DNA from: Trichopria drosophilae
Taxonomy: Eukaryota > Arthropoda > Insecta > Hymenoptera > Diapriidae
Reading direction: 5' to 3'
DNA: 64,000 nt
Assembly (NCBI GenBank): GCA_030407085.1
Contig: CM059586.1
Location: 27,267,501 to 27,331,500, forward strand
Numbering within the stretch: position 1 is the stretch's first letter; every line of letters begins with the position of its first letter. A model generated the notes under the pieces. That model was given only the letters and a program-made list of their open reading frames with translations. It did not search any database and had not been told where the DNA came from. This document shows, piece after piece, positions 23,519-35,462 of the stretch. The position numbers were made by a program, and so were the translations under genes.

Positions 23519-24295
23519 GTTCTTTTATTTATTTCAAGCAATTATTTCGCAAGTGTTGCAACTGTCGGTATTTTTCGTTCACTAAGAAAAAAAGTAGTTC
23601 ATGACGACCGCCTTATCTCAGAAACGAATCTAGGAATATTGTTGGGAAACATGTAAGGAATATCGCCTTGCATAATTCGCTAATGTAACGAGGCCGGAAG
23701 TCTGGATGTACTCGCCCACGAAACTCGTTCTTGCCATTTATTTTACAGAGGGAGCTAATTTGTGAAAGTTGGCAAAACAAATTCTTTAACTGTGGAATAT
23801 GTATGTAGGCAACACACCCCTTGTTGTCGTCACCGACGGTCGCGAACCGACCGGCGCCCTTCGCGTGACGCCCGTGTAATTTCTCTCTTCAGTAGGGAAG
23901 GTAACGATGTTATCACAGGTCGCGCCGATATAATTGTTCGACAAAATGATGAATTACCGGTTATCATCGTCTTCGTGCCTGGTTCCGCCTTCTTCTTTAC
24001 GCCATCCAATGTAGTCTATGGCACAAAATTACACCTACGAAAGTAGATCGAACAATTTCAAAATGTCTTCTGATTGTGGCTCGTGACGTGAACAAAAATG
24101 ACTGAAATTAAGATCATTAACCTCCCGAGCAATCTTCATAGTAATCCTAAGTAGTCCTTATAGTATATAACCCCTTTTTTAAAATCATTAGTAGCTGTCC
24201 GAATCATTACGAGTAGCTACTTTTTCCAAGAGGGCCAAGTTTTCTTTCTGCGAAAATTTTCCAGACGAAAATTTTCAAAGAATTTCATTTTGAAC
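23519..24295. other. No gene recognised
   Basis: Includes a G+C-richer block (23690-24050) with a 94-codon plus-strand frame at 23762-24046 that lacks any recognisable domain. I treat it as chance. Confidence 0.4.
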
Positions 24296-24840
24296 AAAGG
24301 AGGATACCCACGAGTATAGATGATTTCCTCCTGGAGATGGAACCTAAAAAACTGATGAATTTAGTTAGAGTATTATGAGAATTAACATCAAATAGCAAAG
24401 GAAGATGTCCACGAGTGATGTCCGCCCTCGAGATGGAACCTCCGAAACTGAGAAATTTGGATAGAGCAAGATGAGAACTAACACCTAATGAATAATCGAA
24501 TTGTATTATTATCCAGGAAAGTTTAAAAAATCGTTGTCAAAGTCGCGGATTTAGAAAAATGCTGGATTCTAAGTAGTAACAGTCCGCACATACTGCGAAC
24601 AACTCACATTGCGGTCTATTACTACAGAAATTACTGCATTTTCCTACGGAAATACGGGCATCGTTTTTTGATTGTTTTATCAGATGGGAAAGTTGAAAAA
24701 ATCGTTACTAACGTCTCGGATTAACCGTAAGAAAATGCAGCACTCTCTCAGTAGTAACAGTCGATACATACAGGAACAATACACGGTTCGGACTATTACT
24801 ACTTACAAGTAATGCTACTCAAGTGATGCTCTCCGATGGC
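24296..24840 (+). mobile_element. Two GGAGGATG-family arms, one inserted in the other
   Basis: The first arm begins at 24296 (AAAGGAGGATACCCACGAGT) and stops after AACATCAAATAG. A second arm begins at 24397 (AAAGGAAGATGTCC) and runs through its GTAGTAACAGTCCGCAC core to about 24669, where CGGAAATACGGGCATCG resembles a decayed opposite end. At about 24670 the sequence resumes with GATTGTTTTATCAGATGGGA, which is what should follow the interrupted first arm. This reads as a younger copy inserted into an older one. The first copy has no right arm before the next element starts at 24843. Confidence 0.6.
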
Positions 24841-24842
24841 AA

Positions 24843-26250
24843 TTAACCCGTTTCTGCACAAATGGCCATGAATTTTATTTCATTTTGAAAGGCTTCATTT
24901 ATGTGGTAAACGATGAAATACTTTATGATCAATGAGTGTGCTACTATTTTTAGGTATGTTCTTTTCAAATTTGGCTATAGTTTTTGTTTCCAACAAGTCG
25001 TTTGATTAATATGCAGCTTTAAAATTGAAAAAGGGAAAAAAAAAGAAAAAGTTCTTTACTAATATTTTTCTCTGCCGACAATCAAACCCGTTTAAGCTGC
25101 CCTTTTGGATCTGTTGGACTAAATGGACGTTTAAGTGACTGAAACGTTTATATTTGTGAAATTCAATATGGCGGATAAATTACAGTGAAAAGTTGACATT
25201 TTTTTTACACACATTCAAAGTGATTGATGAAATCGGCTTAATTGTGTGAAAAATCTAATGCAATGACATCAGTAATCATGAAAACACAGAAATAGTTTTC
25301 CATATATTCCAATATTGCGGCGTTATAAAATGAAAGGTTATAAAAAAATATCAATTTTCTAGTTTCTTTTTCATAATATAAAATATTTTTTATCGTTCGG
25401 AAATGGACTCATGACCTCTGCTGTACTTGGTGTTTCTGCAGTTCCTACATTTCATACACAAATGTGAAGTATGGCGTCATCTTAAGTCGATCTGCAGCTC
25501 TCGCAAAATCTTAAGAATATTGCAACAATTTAGTAAAATAGCGATTCCGTCCGTTAATAATAAATAAATAAATGAAAAAAAATAATAATAATGGTAAAGA
25601 TTTCACAATATTACATGGTCGCGGATTACGAATCTGATATCAGATTTTGAAAATTAAAAATGGCTATTTCTGTAGAGTTAATTTATTGATGTCACTGTAT
25701 TCGAGTTTCCACACAACTAAGCTGATTTCATCAAGAACTTTGAATTTATGTAAAAAAATGTGAACTTTTAGCTGCATTCATCCACCATATTGAATTTCAC
25801 AAATGTAAACATTTCAGTCACTTAAATGTTCAATTCGTCCACCAGATCCAAAGAGGCAACTTAATGGGGATTGATTGTCGGACGGGAGAAAAAGATTTGT
25901 AAAAAAGTTTTTCGCTTTTCTCCGCATTTTTTAATTTCTAATCACCATATCCTTTAAGTTCAAATATTTTATGCACATTTCATGTATTTTTCTGGTCAAG
26001 GAAATCATGGTATCATGAAAAATGAAATTTCGAAAAACATGACCCCCAAAAATGTGTTTTTCACATATTTTTGCCAAAATCAAAGGAAAATACTGATTTT
26101 TTTTTTAAATTTTGAAGTCACCATTCCACAGAGCACCCTCGAAAATGCTAAATAAGATACATTCCGAACTGCATGTGTATCATTTTCAGTTTGAAATATG
26201 CGGTGGAAGTTGTATATGGGAAAGGTACATTCTGGACGTTAAAGGGTTAA
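24843..26250. mobile_element. piggyBac-like foldback element, 1.4 kb
   Basis: TTAACCCGTTTCTGCAC at the left and TTAACCCTTTAACGTCC read inward from the right give TTAA duplication with CCC termini. Inner arms at about 25040-25265 and 25700-25945 are clearly complementary: AAATTCAATATGGCGGAT against ATCCACCATATTGAATTT, and CAGTCACTTAA against TTAAGTGACTG. Near the centre (25621-25665) lies the GATTACGAATCTGATATCAG module that is repeated in the piggyBac-like element at 56952-57778. A subterminal block (26110-26165, CACCATTCCACAGAGCACCC) resembles the right end of the 4231-5517 element. There is no transposase frame; 26112-26303 is a chance opening. Confidence 0.65.
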
Positions 26251-29200
26251 ATGACAGTTTATTAAATGCGTTACCAATAAACGTTTATATCATATATTCC
26301 TAAAACCTTCTTAAACCAAACTTTCGCATAATAAACTATTTTTGGGAGTGAAACGAGTGAAGGATATGGAAAACAAGCAACAAAATTTGTAGGACAATGC
26401 GATCATTACACAGATATTTATTCAGCAACTATACAAAATCAGCGTGTTATTAATCATTTTTTATGACCTCGTTAAATGGAGCTGTTTATGCATTCCATCC
26501 GTTTTGCAAATGGTTTTTCGAGTCTTACTTAACAGTCTAGAGATTAAAGTAAAAATTGCCTGTCGCTAATATATTTTGTATCATTGCTCAATCGATATAG
26601 TAATTCTACGATACTTATAGTATGTGATCTACAGGAAAAAATATTTTTGTATTTAGCCACCCAAGTGCAAAGTTATTGGCATTGTTTCGTGAGGTGCAAA
26701 TAGTAATATTTAAGTACAAACTATTCAGTCATGTAACAACTTAAAAAGTCCTACCAACTTAATTAGTAATAAATAACATAAAATAAAAAAGTGATTTTTT
26801 TTCTTTTTTTCTGTGTGCAAAAATGATTATGTAGCAATAGCGACCATTAGCAACTTGAAAATAGTGACATACACTTGAAAATATAAAAAAGGCAATCGGT
26901 GTTACGGATTTTTAAAGTGTATAAATGATGAGCCACTAAAAATTAACGTTTTTCGATGCGAGAGGTGCAAGTAGTATAATTTTTCAAAACTTCTTAATTT
27001 TGTCTGCCCCAATAGCACGGTCATTTAAAAAGGGTAGTTTGAATCATTTTTAGTGAAGTAAAGCACTTATGCATTTTTTTCTTGAAAACCCGAAACTTTT
27101 TTTAACAAATTTATTTTTTATGATAATTTAATTTGCTTTACTTTTGTCTTCATATTTTATTTCAGAAGATAGGCACTTTTTGAAAATTATATATTATGAA
27201 ACTACAATAATAAACGTTACTAAATAAAAAATGTAGGCCTTTCATGAAGAAGCACATTTTCTTTTCCGTCCGGAAGAAAAAAAGTACAGGAAAGTTTCCA
27301 ACACAAATCTGTCAATATAATGTAGTTTTTTTCATGTGAAACTAATTATTCTCCGTCAACCAAAACTATTGGATGATATTTCCCAACATTTTCTTCATAT
27401 GAACAAATTTTATTTGTTTTCCAATTATATTAAATTCGTGTTCTAAATAGCCAATTTTCTGTACTTAAAAGTATCACGGAATTAATCATATATGACACCT
27501 GTATACTTTATTCGCTACCATTATCGAGAATGTTCGCAGAAAAAATTTGTGGGTCTAGTCAAATTAATTTACTAATAAACTTAGTAAAAAATTTAGTCAG
27601 TTACCAACGATTAATAAAAATTACTTGAATAATGTATATTCAAAATAGTTAATACTTTTAAAATAATATAAATAACGATGACGAAAAGAATAATTGTCTT
27701 GCCTATGCTTTGTTGAGATTGTGAGATTACTTGCGGGATTCAGGGAAATGGGAATTACTGTTTCGTCGGACGAGATGAACTTCTTCTTTTTAATATTTTT
27801 CTTTCGTCTTTCTCAATCGATTCCGGATAGAGCAGAATGAAAATTGTTTGCAGCAGAATCTGTGGAGACTTTAGTTTATCGCTCCGCTGTGCAACCATCT
27901 GGTCAAACAGACGCTTCGCTCTCCTCAACATAGTTTACTAACTAATCAGCTTACTCTATGCCATGTTGACCAAACTGCCCATCGCAGATATTTAACCCTT
28001 TCGATCTAAGCCTTTCATTGAGGGTTCTCTACCAAACTTATCATAAACTTTAAGATCGATTTCAATTCAAATTATGATTTTACAGGTACATGTACTAAAC
28101 TTTTGTTTGGTCTAAATTATTTATTTTTGAAACGAGTTCATTCACTAAATAGTGCAAACCTCTGAATATTTTGTAAACTAGTGTCTGGAGTAATTCAGTC
28201 ATTATTTATAGTTAAATGAGGGGAAATTATGTCAAAATTTGTGTATTTTTATTTCAGTTATAGAAACAATGGTTTATTCATTCGTAATTCGTCTGTGATA
28301 TTTTCGGTTAGGTTTTTGGTTTATTAATTGAAGTAATCATAAAAATAAAATGCATAATTGAATTGAACATTTTTATAAATATAATGTTTCGAAAATGCAT
28401 TTTAACATAATTTAAAAGGAGGGAATTTTGTTCCAAATTGATCTTCCAAATCACGATTTCTAAACATATTTAACATATATTATGGATGTCTTATTGGAAG
28501 ACGATCATATATTTAGCAATGACTTGATTTGGTGGTCTTATAAGCTAAATGTGTAAAAATTGAATTAATGATTGACATCTACTGAAATGAAAGTGATATT
28601 TCCTTATTTTTAAAATTGATAATAGGTAGACAATAATTTTATAGAAATTTACTTTAATTTAATACGCACTTTAATATAGAAAAGTAATAATTATAATATT
28701 TAGAAAATTTAGAAAATATATGCTCACCAGTCACTTTTTTGTGTGCAAGTGACCAATCAAAACCCGAGGACTCTGGAACTTCGTTAGAAAATAACATCCG
28801 CTATCGTCAAATCTAGTTTCAACTTTCTCGTTTAATTTTCTAGCAGTAATATTATGCAAAATGCAGGAATGGTGTGAAACTGGGCGAAATCGAAATCTGA
28901 TAACTCAAAATAAGTTTCAGAACTAAGCTGTTTTTAGTAATAATTGTTAAATACATAACGCGTTTCGTACCGCAGCTGAAATAATTAGTTTGTGCATTCT
29001 TTTTTTTTAAATAATTTGTGATACTAATATTATAATAAGTTACTTTTTTATTTAATATATAGTGAGTAAGAAATAAATTCTACCAACTTTTATAAAATGT
29101 TGGTCAAGAGTGTACGAATTACAGTAATGAAAAGGATGATCAATCATTCTGTATTCTTTTTGCTAATTTTTAATACTATTCCGATTCGCTCGCTTTTGCC

Positions 29201-30273
29201 AATTACTTTCTTTGTTTCAATCTTGTGACGAAGTAAAACTCTAGTGCTTTCAAAGATAAAGAATGTATACTTTATTTCCCGAACTTTCTAGACGAAGGCG
29301 ATTATATTATTCTTCACACGGCTTAGAGGCAGACTTGTCGAAGGTGCAAACTTAAAAAGACTATCTCCTTCTCGAGGCGCTCACATTTATACTAAAAAAA
29401 AAACAAAAACCCTTCGCCGTTGACAACACAATTCCCGTCGTCAGAGAATCCGAACTTTTGTTTCAACCGATCCATTTTAAATTCCCTCTTCGATTCGGCT
29501 TTATCGACATCTATTTGATTCTGATTTTAAATAAATACTATCCGCATGGAAAATCCCTGAATTTTATTTATTTAATTTAAAGCAAGTCTTATTTCGAGAG
29601 AATAACCAACATATCGAGGTTTTGTTTTCATTATAGTGTATTAAAACTATTTCATGTGTTCGTTTTTATTAAAATGTATTATTTGCCGGTAATATAATAT
29701 ATATAAAAAGGAACGCGGAAAGATATAGTATTATATAGCATAAATAAAGTAATATAATGCACTACTCACCTTGGACTTGAGGCAAAAATATAGTTATTCC
29801 AAGAATTTAAAAAAAGTAAAGTCAAAATCGTAAAAAATAGTTAAATTAACTATTTCCATAGTAAACAAAATAATAATACTGTTCCGTTTCCTACTGCCCG
29901 ATCTTTAAATGGGCGGTAGAGATGATGACACAACCTGAAACTCATCGTAGTTTTACAGTTAAATTGTAACTTTAAACATTGATCGATATTGAAACAAATG
30001 TAATAAAATTGTTAAACTTATTATAGTAAAAATAATTATTATATGGTTAGATTTTAAAATATTCTAAATTGTAAAATTTACGCGTAGTCTATTCTACTTT
30101 TTTATGGTTCCATTATCCAATTTTTCCTTTTTGTATAATTGAAACAGTTGTGATATCAAATCAAAAGAAATTAGGGGTAATGCTATACAATTGTAACAAT
30201 ATTTTCGGTAAAATGTTTATAAGAAAACTTAAAAGAAAAAAGAATTTTAACCAAACCATTATGATCAGATTTA
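26251..30273. other. AT-rich stretch with two G+C-richer islands
   Basis: No gene, RNA or clear element is seen. Islands at about 27720-28020 and 29200-29520 are G+C-richer and lack open frames, so conserved non-coding DNA is possible. The rest is AT-rich with simple A/T tracts. Confidence 0.4.
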
Positions 30274-30484
30274 CACTGAAAAAAATTTCCTAATTTCAAG
30301 TAAATATTTGTATGAATAGTCTAGTCGCAACAAAATATTTACTTTAAAACATTTCTTCATTTAAATAAATATTTACTTGCTAGATAAAATCAAATGAATA
30401 TTTAATTGAATTAACAAACTATTTTTCTATTATAAGTAAATATTTTGTGGCAAGTATTGAAGTAAATATTTACTTTTTTTAGTG
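30274..30484. mobile_element. TA-flanked MITE with CACTGAAAAAAA termini
   Basis: CACTGAAAAAAATTT at the left pairs with CACTAAAAAAAGT read inward from the right, and TA abuts both ends. AAGTAAATATTT or its complement recurs at least five times inside. TA duplication fits Tc1/mariner or pogo-type mobilisation. Confidence 0.6.
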
Positions 30485-33411
30485 TACTAGATATTACCGG
30501 ATTAAGTAAAGAACTTACTATGTCAAATTAGGTCTAATTATTTTGTTATATAATAATTAGGTCTGTAGCAAGTTCTGATGGGTAGGGCTTTATTTCTTTA
30601 AAGTTGAACATATTTTGTATAATGGCATAAGGGAAAAAAATATACAAGTAAAATGGTCAAAAAATAAATTTTTTGAAATTAATATTTCGAAACAACATCT
30701 TGAGATTATTTTGGAAAGAGAAGAATTCGAAATTGGACTTATTTTTAAACCGATTAAATTAACCCAATTAAATGGAAAAAGCAAAGGTTAATTAAGGCAC
30801 CTTACAATTACACTACAATGCTAAAATTATCCTACACATAGCTGTATCCAAAAAAAGTTGACCTAAAAGTTTACGTATCAATCGGTTTAATAGTAGATGT
30901 ATCAAGATCTAACATTAGACATATTTATCCTTTACATACTAAAGGGTATTTCTATCCTGTTTTATGTTAGAATTTAAGATCTCTATAGATAAGCTCATAA
31001 CTGATATCTAAATCGACTTTACTAGAACTAATCTAAAATTAGAATAGAGATCTAAATTTCTTTTTTGGCGTATGCTTTAAATTAATCGTTGTTCTGAATG
31101 ATCAATTAGAGTGCATGAACGTTCTGATAGCAGATTTCATTCTGTTTCAAGTAGGGCTATACAAATATATTACAAAATATAAACAAAATAAATAAATATT
31201 GCATGATAACCTTAGACATAATCACATGAAAGTACATTGATGTGTATTCCTGTAGATGCTCACTTAGGTCAACAAACTGAGCATGGTAACTGGAACTAAG
31301 TACCATTTACTATAGATTGAATAGACCACCCAAGCAATTAGTTGCTCGGTATAATAAACACCTAATTAATTAAAAGTTGCTACCAGCAATTTTTCCCCGC
31401 AAAACAGATGACAAAGTGTTTTATTTTGAAAAATGCTTATTTATATTTTTCTATGTTCAATTCACCCCCACGTGATATGCATTTAATACATTCACTGTGT
31501 ACGGCATGACAGAAAAAGATTAGAATAAAATATGAGTTTAAAACAATGGAAGTTAAATTTTGGGGAAACCTACCGGCAATCATTATGATATCTGAAATGA
31601 AATGTGCTTTTTAACGATGACATATAAAGACAGATGTAATGGCATTAATCAACAATCGATTAATAGTATATTTCGTTACTAGTTTGGGAAATACGGATTT
31701 CCTGCCTACTATTAGGAAAAATTCTTAACCGCATTGTAAGTATTATAGAAATATTTTACATGTTCTTGATAAGTACGTAAGTAAAATAGGACAAAGGAAA
31801 TTTGTTACGAAAAAAACTAATAGATGAGAGCATTTTTTAGTTTTACTTTATGTGAAAGTTTATATAAATTTAATACAATGTGAATTATAATGTGAAAACA
31901 GTTTCAAACCTTATAAAACTTAAAATCTTTTATAAGCAAACTGGCTTATAAAATAGTGAAGGCATTTTTAGCTGGATTTTCGTATAGTCACAATTGTAGA
32001 GTCAAAACAACAGAACTGTACATATGTGCCGTCGAATTTTTATTTATTTTAAGAAATGTTATAAAGAAACATTCTAATGTTGTAATCTACTAAATTTGAA
32101 TGAACAATATTTATCGCTATTTAAGTTATTTACGTTATTTAATATCAAATTAATTAAATGCGTTATTTAAAGCAGAGGTTTCCATTTAAAAAACAACATT
32201 AACCTTCAAATGGCCTCGAAAATCGATCTGGTAATCAAATTAATAGAAGATATCTGACTTCCACGCTTCCCGACTATTTTTAAAATTTGTTTACAGCTTG
32301 AGTGTTTTAGCCGATATTTAGAACCATCGATTAAAATGACTCGCCTTATATAGGGGCATCTTATATAACTTTTATGGTAAGGGAACAGAGAAAAGTAAGC
32401 TGCTAACTCAAAAAGATTAATTTAAATTTTTATTTGCAAAAATCCGGCAGGAGACATTCCAAGAAAATAAACAAAACTCATAGAAAAAGTACAATTAATA
32501 TTATAGAAGGCTGATGGTACTATCGCAATATTCTCAATAGTAGTCTCTAATATAGACATACAGTTCAAATTGACCCATTCTGACGTTTCAAAATTTATGA
32601 TTAATTTCTAATTGATGCTTAATCTTCTAGAATAAACCGCTGCCATAGAAACGATTCCCAGATCTTGATCAGAACTGTTTCCCGGAGATGTTCTCCGTGT
32701 GTGATATACAATGGGGATTTATTCTAAAGCTTTTGAAGCCAAAATCTTGCTGGTCAGAGATAGCAATTTTACATGCACACGGTTACGCATACTTAAGTAA
32801 CTTGAATTATTGAAGGATTATGAAATATGATCGTATTGCATAGGCCGTAAGCGTACCACAAGCATACATTAGGAGTAGATTACACTATGAGCCAATCTTT
32901 GTTAGAAATACATGGTGCGTGTACGGTCATACAATACATCAGCTTCAAAAGGGAGAACGACTTGCATAGTTCTCTTTACAGCCTTCGTAAGCCCATGCTT
33001 AAGAAGGGTCGATATTCTAAAATTACTTTCAAAAATACTTGCTTTTATGATTTGAAATGTCTTTTTTTAATTATGTGTCGCAAATCAGAGATCCTTATTT
33101 CAGCTATATAACTTTACTAAAATCTAGAAGCAAATCGTGAAAGGAATCTGCGGTAGAAATTTCGTCTTTAAAAATTAATCTTTATTACTAATACTACTTA
33201 ATATTCAATGTCTTTGATGAATACTAAAATTAAAAGTTATTTAAAAGTTTCAAACAAATAGAGAGCAATAACGAAACTTAATTCCGAAAACACACATAGA
33301 TTTCTAAATTTGGAATATTACTACTGTTAGGTTTAATGTTATTAGATGGAATTTTTTAAAAGACCCGGAGATTCTTCTGATTCTAATTTTTGTTAATTCC
33401 ACAAAAACCAA
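30485..33411. other. AT-rich stretch, no gene seen
   Basis: Short chance frames only (30590-30784 minus, 32887-33111 plus). A somewhat G+C-richer patch occurs at 32630-33000. A CACCCAAGCAATTAGTTGC scrap at about 31328 could be part of a small element but has no clear partner. Confidence 0.45.
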
Positions 33412-35200
33412 TAGTGTAGGAGCAGGGACCGTTTCGTAGCTTTTTATAGGTCCCCTTATGCAATAAGGTGTTTCCGATGTATTTTGGGCCGCTGAATCCG
33501 AATTTCGAGGGTGGATTGCTCTCCGAGTGGGCCGAAATTGTTTATAACATTTCTTTTAAACAATTAAGCAATTTTAAATTTTTTGGTCCAAAAAAATTTT
33601 TTTTTTATTTTTTGGGCCATTCTAAACAACAAAGGTCTTTAGTAACTTTTGCGTACGATGGCGCATTCTCGAGATAAAAATTCCCGAAATAAAAAAAAAT
33701 GCGATTTTTGCAGTATTCAGCACACTGCCACATCGACATATGTAATTTTGTTTTATCACATCTAGTATTGGCACGCACGACATGTTTCAAGTCGCCGGAT
33801 CCACCTCGTTATTTTTTACGTATTTTGGGTCACTGAATCCGAAGTTTTAGGGTGGAAAGCTCTCCGGATGGTCCGTCATTGTTTATAACAATTTGTTTAA
33901 ACAATTAAATATAATTTTTTTACTTTTCGCTTCCTAAAAAATTTTTTTATATTCTTCGGGCAATTCTGACCAAAAAAGGTTCTATGTAACTTTTGCGCAC
34001 GATGGCGCATTTCCGAGATAAAAATTCCCGAAATAAAAAAAAAATGGGATTTTTGCAGTGTTCAGCACACAACACATCGACACATGTAATTTTTTTTGTT
34101 ATCCACCTAGGCTTAAATTATTCGTGTAACCTTATATTTTAAGCAGGAAATCGTTTTAATCAATCATTTTAAACCTTCGCCATTTATTTGAGTTTTACTA
34201 GTGCTACTTTTTTTGTAAACATGCCCACATCCAGTATTGTCCCACGGCACGTTTTAAATTCCTGGATTTATCCAGGTATTTTTTTACGTATTTTGGACCG
34301 CGAAATTACAGTTTAAAATGAATGATTAAAACTAACTTTCTGCTTGAAATATAAGGTCAGAAGAAGAGTTTAAGCCTAAGTCAAAAAAAAAAAAAATTAC
34401 ATGTGTCGATGTAGTAGTGTGCTGAACACTGCAAAAATCGCATTTTTTTTTATTTCGGAAATTTTTATCTCGGAATTGCGCCATCGTGCGCAAAAGTTAC
34501 ATAGAACCTTTTTTGGTCAGAATTGCCCGAAGAATATAAAAAAATTTTTTAGGAAGCGAAAAGTAACAAAATTATATTTAATTGTTTAAACAAATTGTTA
34601 TAAACAATGACAAACCATCCGGAGAGCTTTCCACCCTAAAAATTCGGATTCAGTGACCAAAATACGTAAAAAATAACGAGGTGGTTCCGGCGACTTGAAA
34701 CATGTCGTGCGTGCCAATACAAGATGTGCGTATATTTAGAGACAAAAAACAGCGTTAGTAAAACATCAATAAATGGCGAAGGTTTAAAATGAATGATTAA
34801 AACTAACTTTCTGCTTGAAATATAAGGTCAGAAGAAGAGTTTAAGCATAGGTAGATAAAAAAAAAATTACATATGTCGATGTGGCAGTGTGCTGAATACT
34901 GCAAAAATCGCATTTTTTTTTATTTCGGGAATTTTTATCTCGAGAATGCGCCATCGTACGCAAAAGTTACTACAGACCTTTTTTGTGTGGAATGGCTCAA
35001 AAAATAAAAAAAAAATTTGTTTGGACCAAAAAATTTAAAATTGCTTAATTGTTTAAAAAAATTGTTATAAACAATTTCGGCCCACTCGGAGAGCAATCCA
35101 CCCTCGAAATTCGGATTCAGCGGCCCAAAATACGTCGGAAACGCCTTATTGCATAAGGGGACCTATAAAAGGCTACGAAACGGTCCCTGCTCCTGCACTA
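33412..35200. mobile_element. 1.8-kb composite foldback element, TA-flanked
   Basis: Ends read GTGTAGGAGCAGGGACCGTT and, inward from the right, GTGCAGGAGCAGGGACCGTT, with TA at both outer sides. Arms stay complementary for several hundred bases. Each arm holds two related modules: one with GGGCCGCTGAATCCGAATTT, GGGTGGATTGCTCTCCG, a GATGGCGCATT-CGAGATAAAA box and TTTTTGCAGTATTCAGCACA (33475-33730), then a second version (33820-34075). The order is mirrored on the right (34400-34680 and 34870-35140). AACTAACTTTCTGCTTGAAA occurs twice as a direct repeat at about 34328 and 34799, and inverted near 34140. Open frames at 33605-33790 and 34401-34589 are similar only because of these repeats. No transposase. 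Confidence 0.85.
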
Positions 35201-35319
35201 CAACAAATGATGAGTTTCGAAGCTTTTCTCGACTTTCATTATTAATTGGTCATTAAAGTAGACATTGAATTAAAGGCTATTTCTACACTACATAAAATTG
35301 TCGGGCTTTCGAATACGTG
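35201..35319. other. Spacer between two inverted-repeat elements
   Basis: No feature seen. Confidence 0.4.
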
Positions 35320-35462
35320 CACTGAAAGATGGGTATAGTTGTGAGGATTAAACGTATAGTCGAGATCACTATACTATGAACCTGAAGGTTATACTTTTCA
35401 AGGATGGGAGGGGATTTCATTTTTATACTTCTGATCCTCACAATTAGACTGTTCTATCAGTG
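35320..35462. mobile_element. 143-bp inverted-repeat MITE
   Basis: CACTGAAAGATGGGTATAGT at the left and CACTGATAGAACAGTCTAAT read inward from the right share end and spacing, and both continue with TGTGAGGAT and GTATA. No clear target duplication. Confidence 0.6.

Noticed and set aside
33605..34589. Two frames with a shared KNRIFFYFG/AKIAFFFIS-like stretch
   Set aside because: Produced by repeated modules of the 33412-35200 element.
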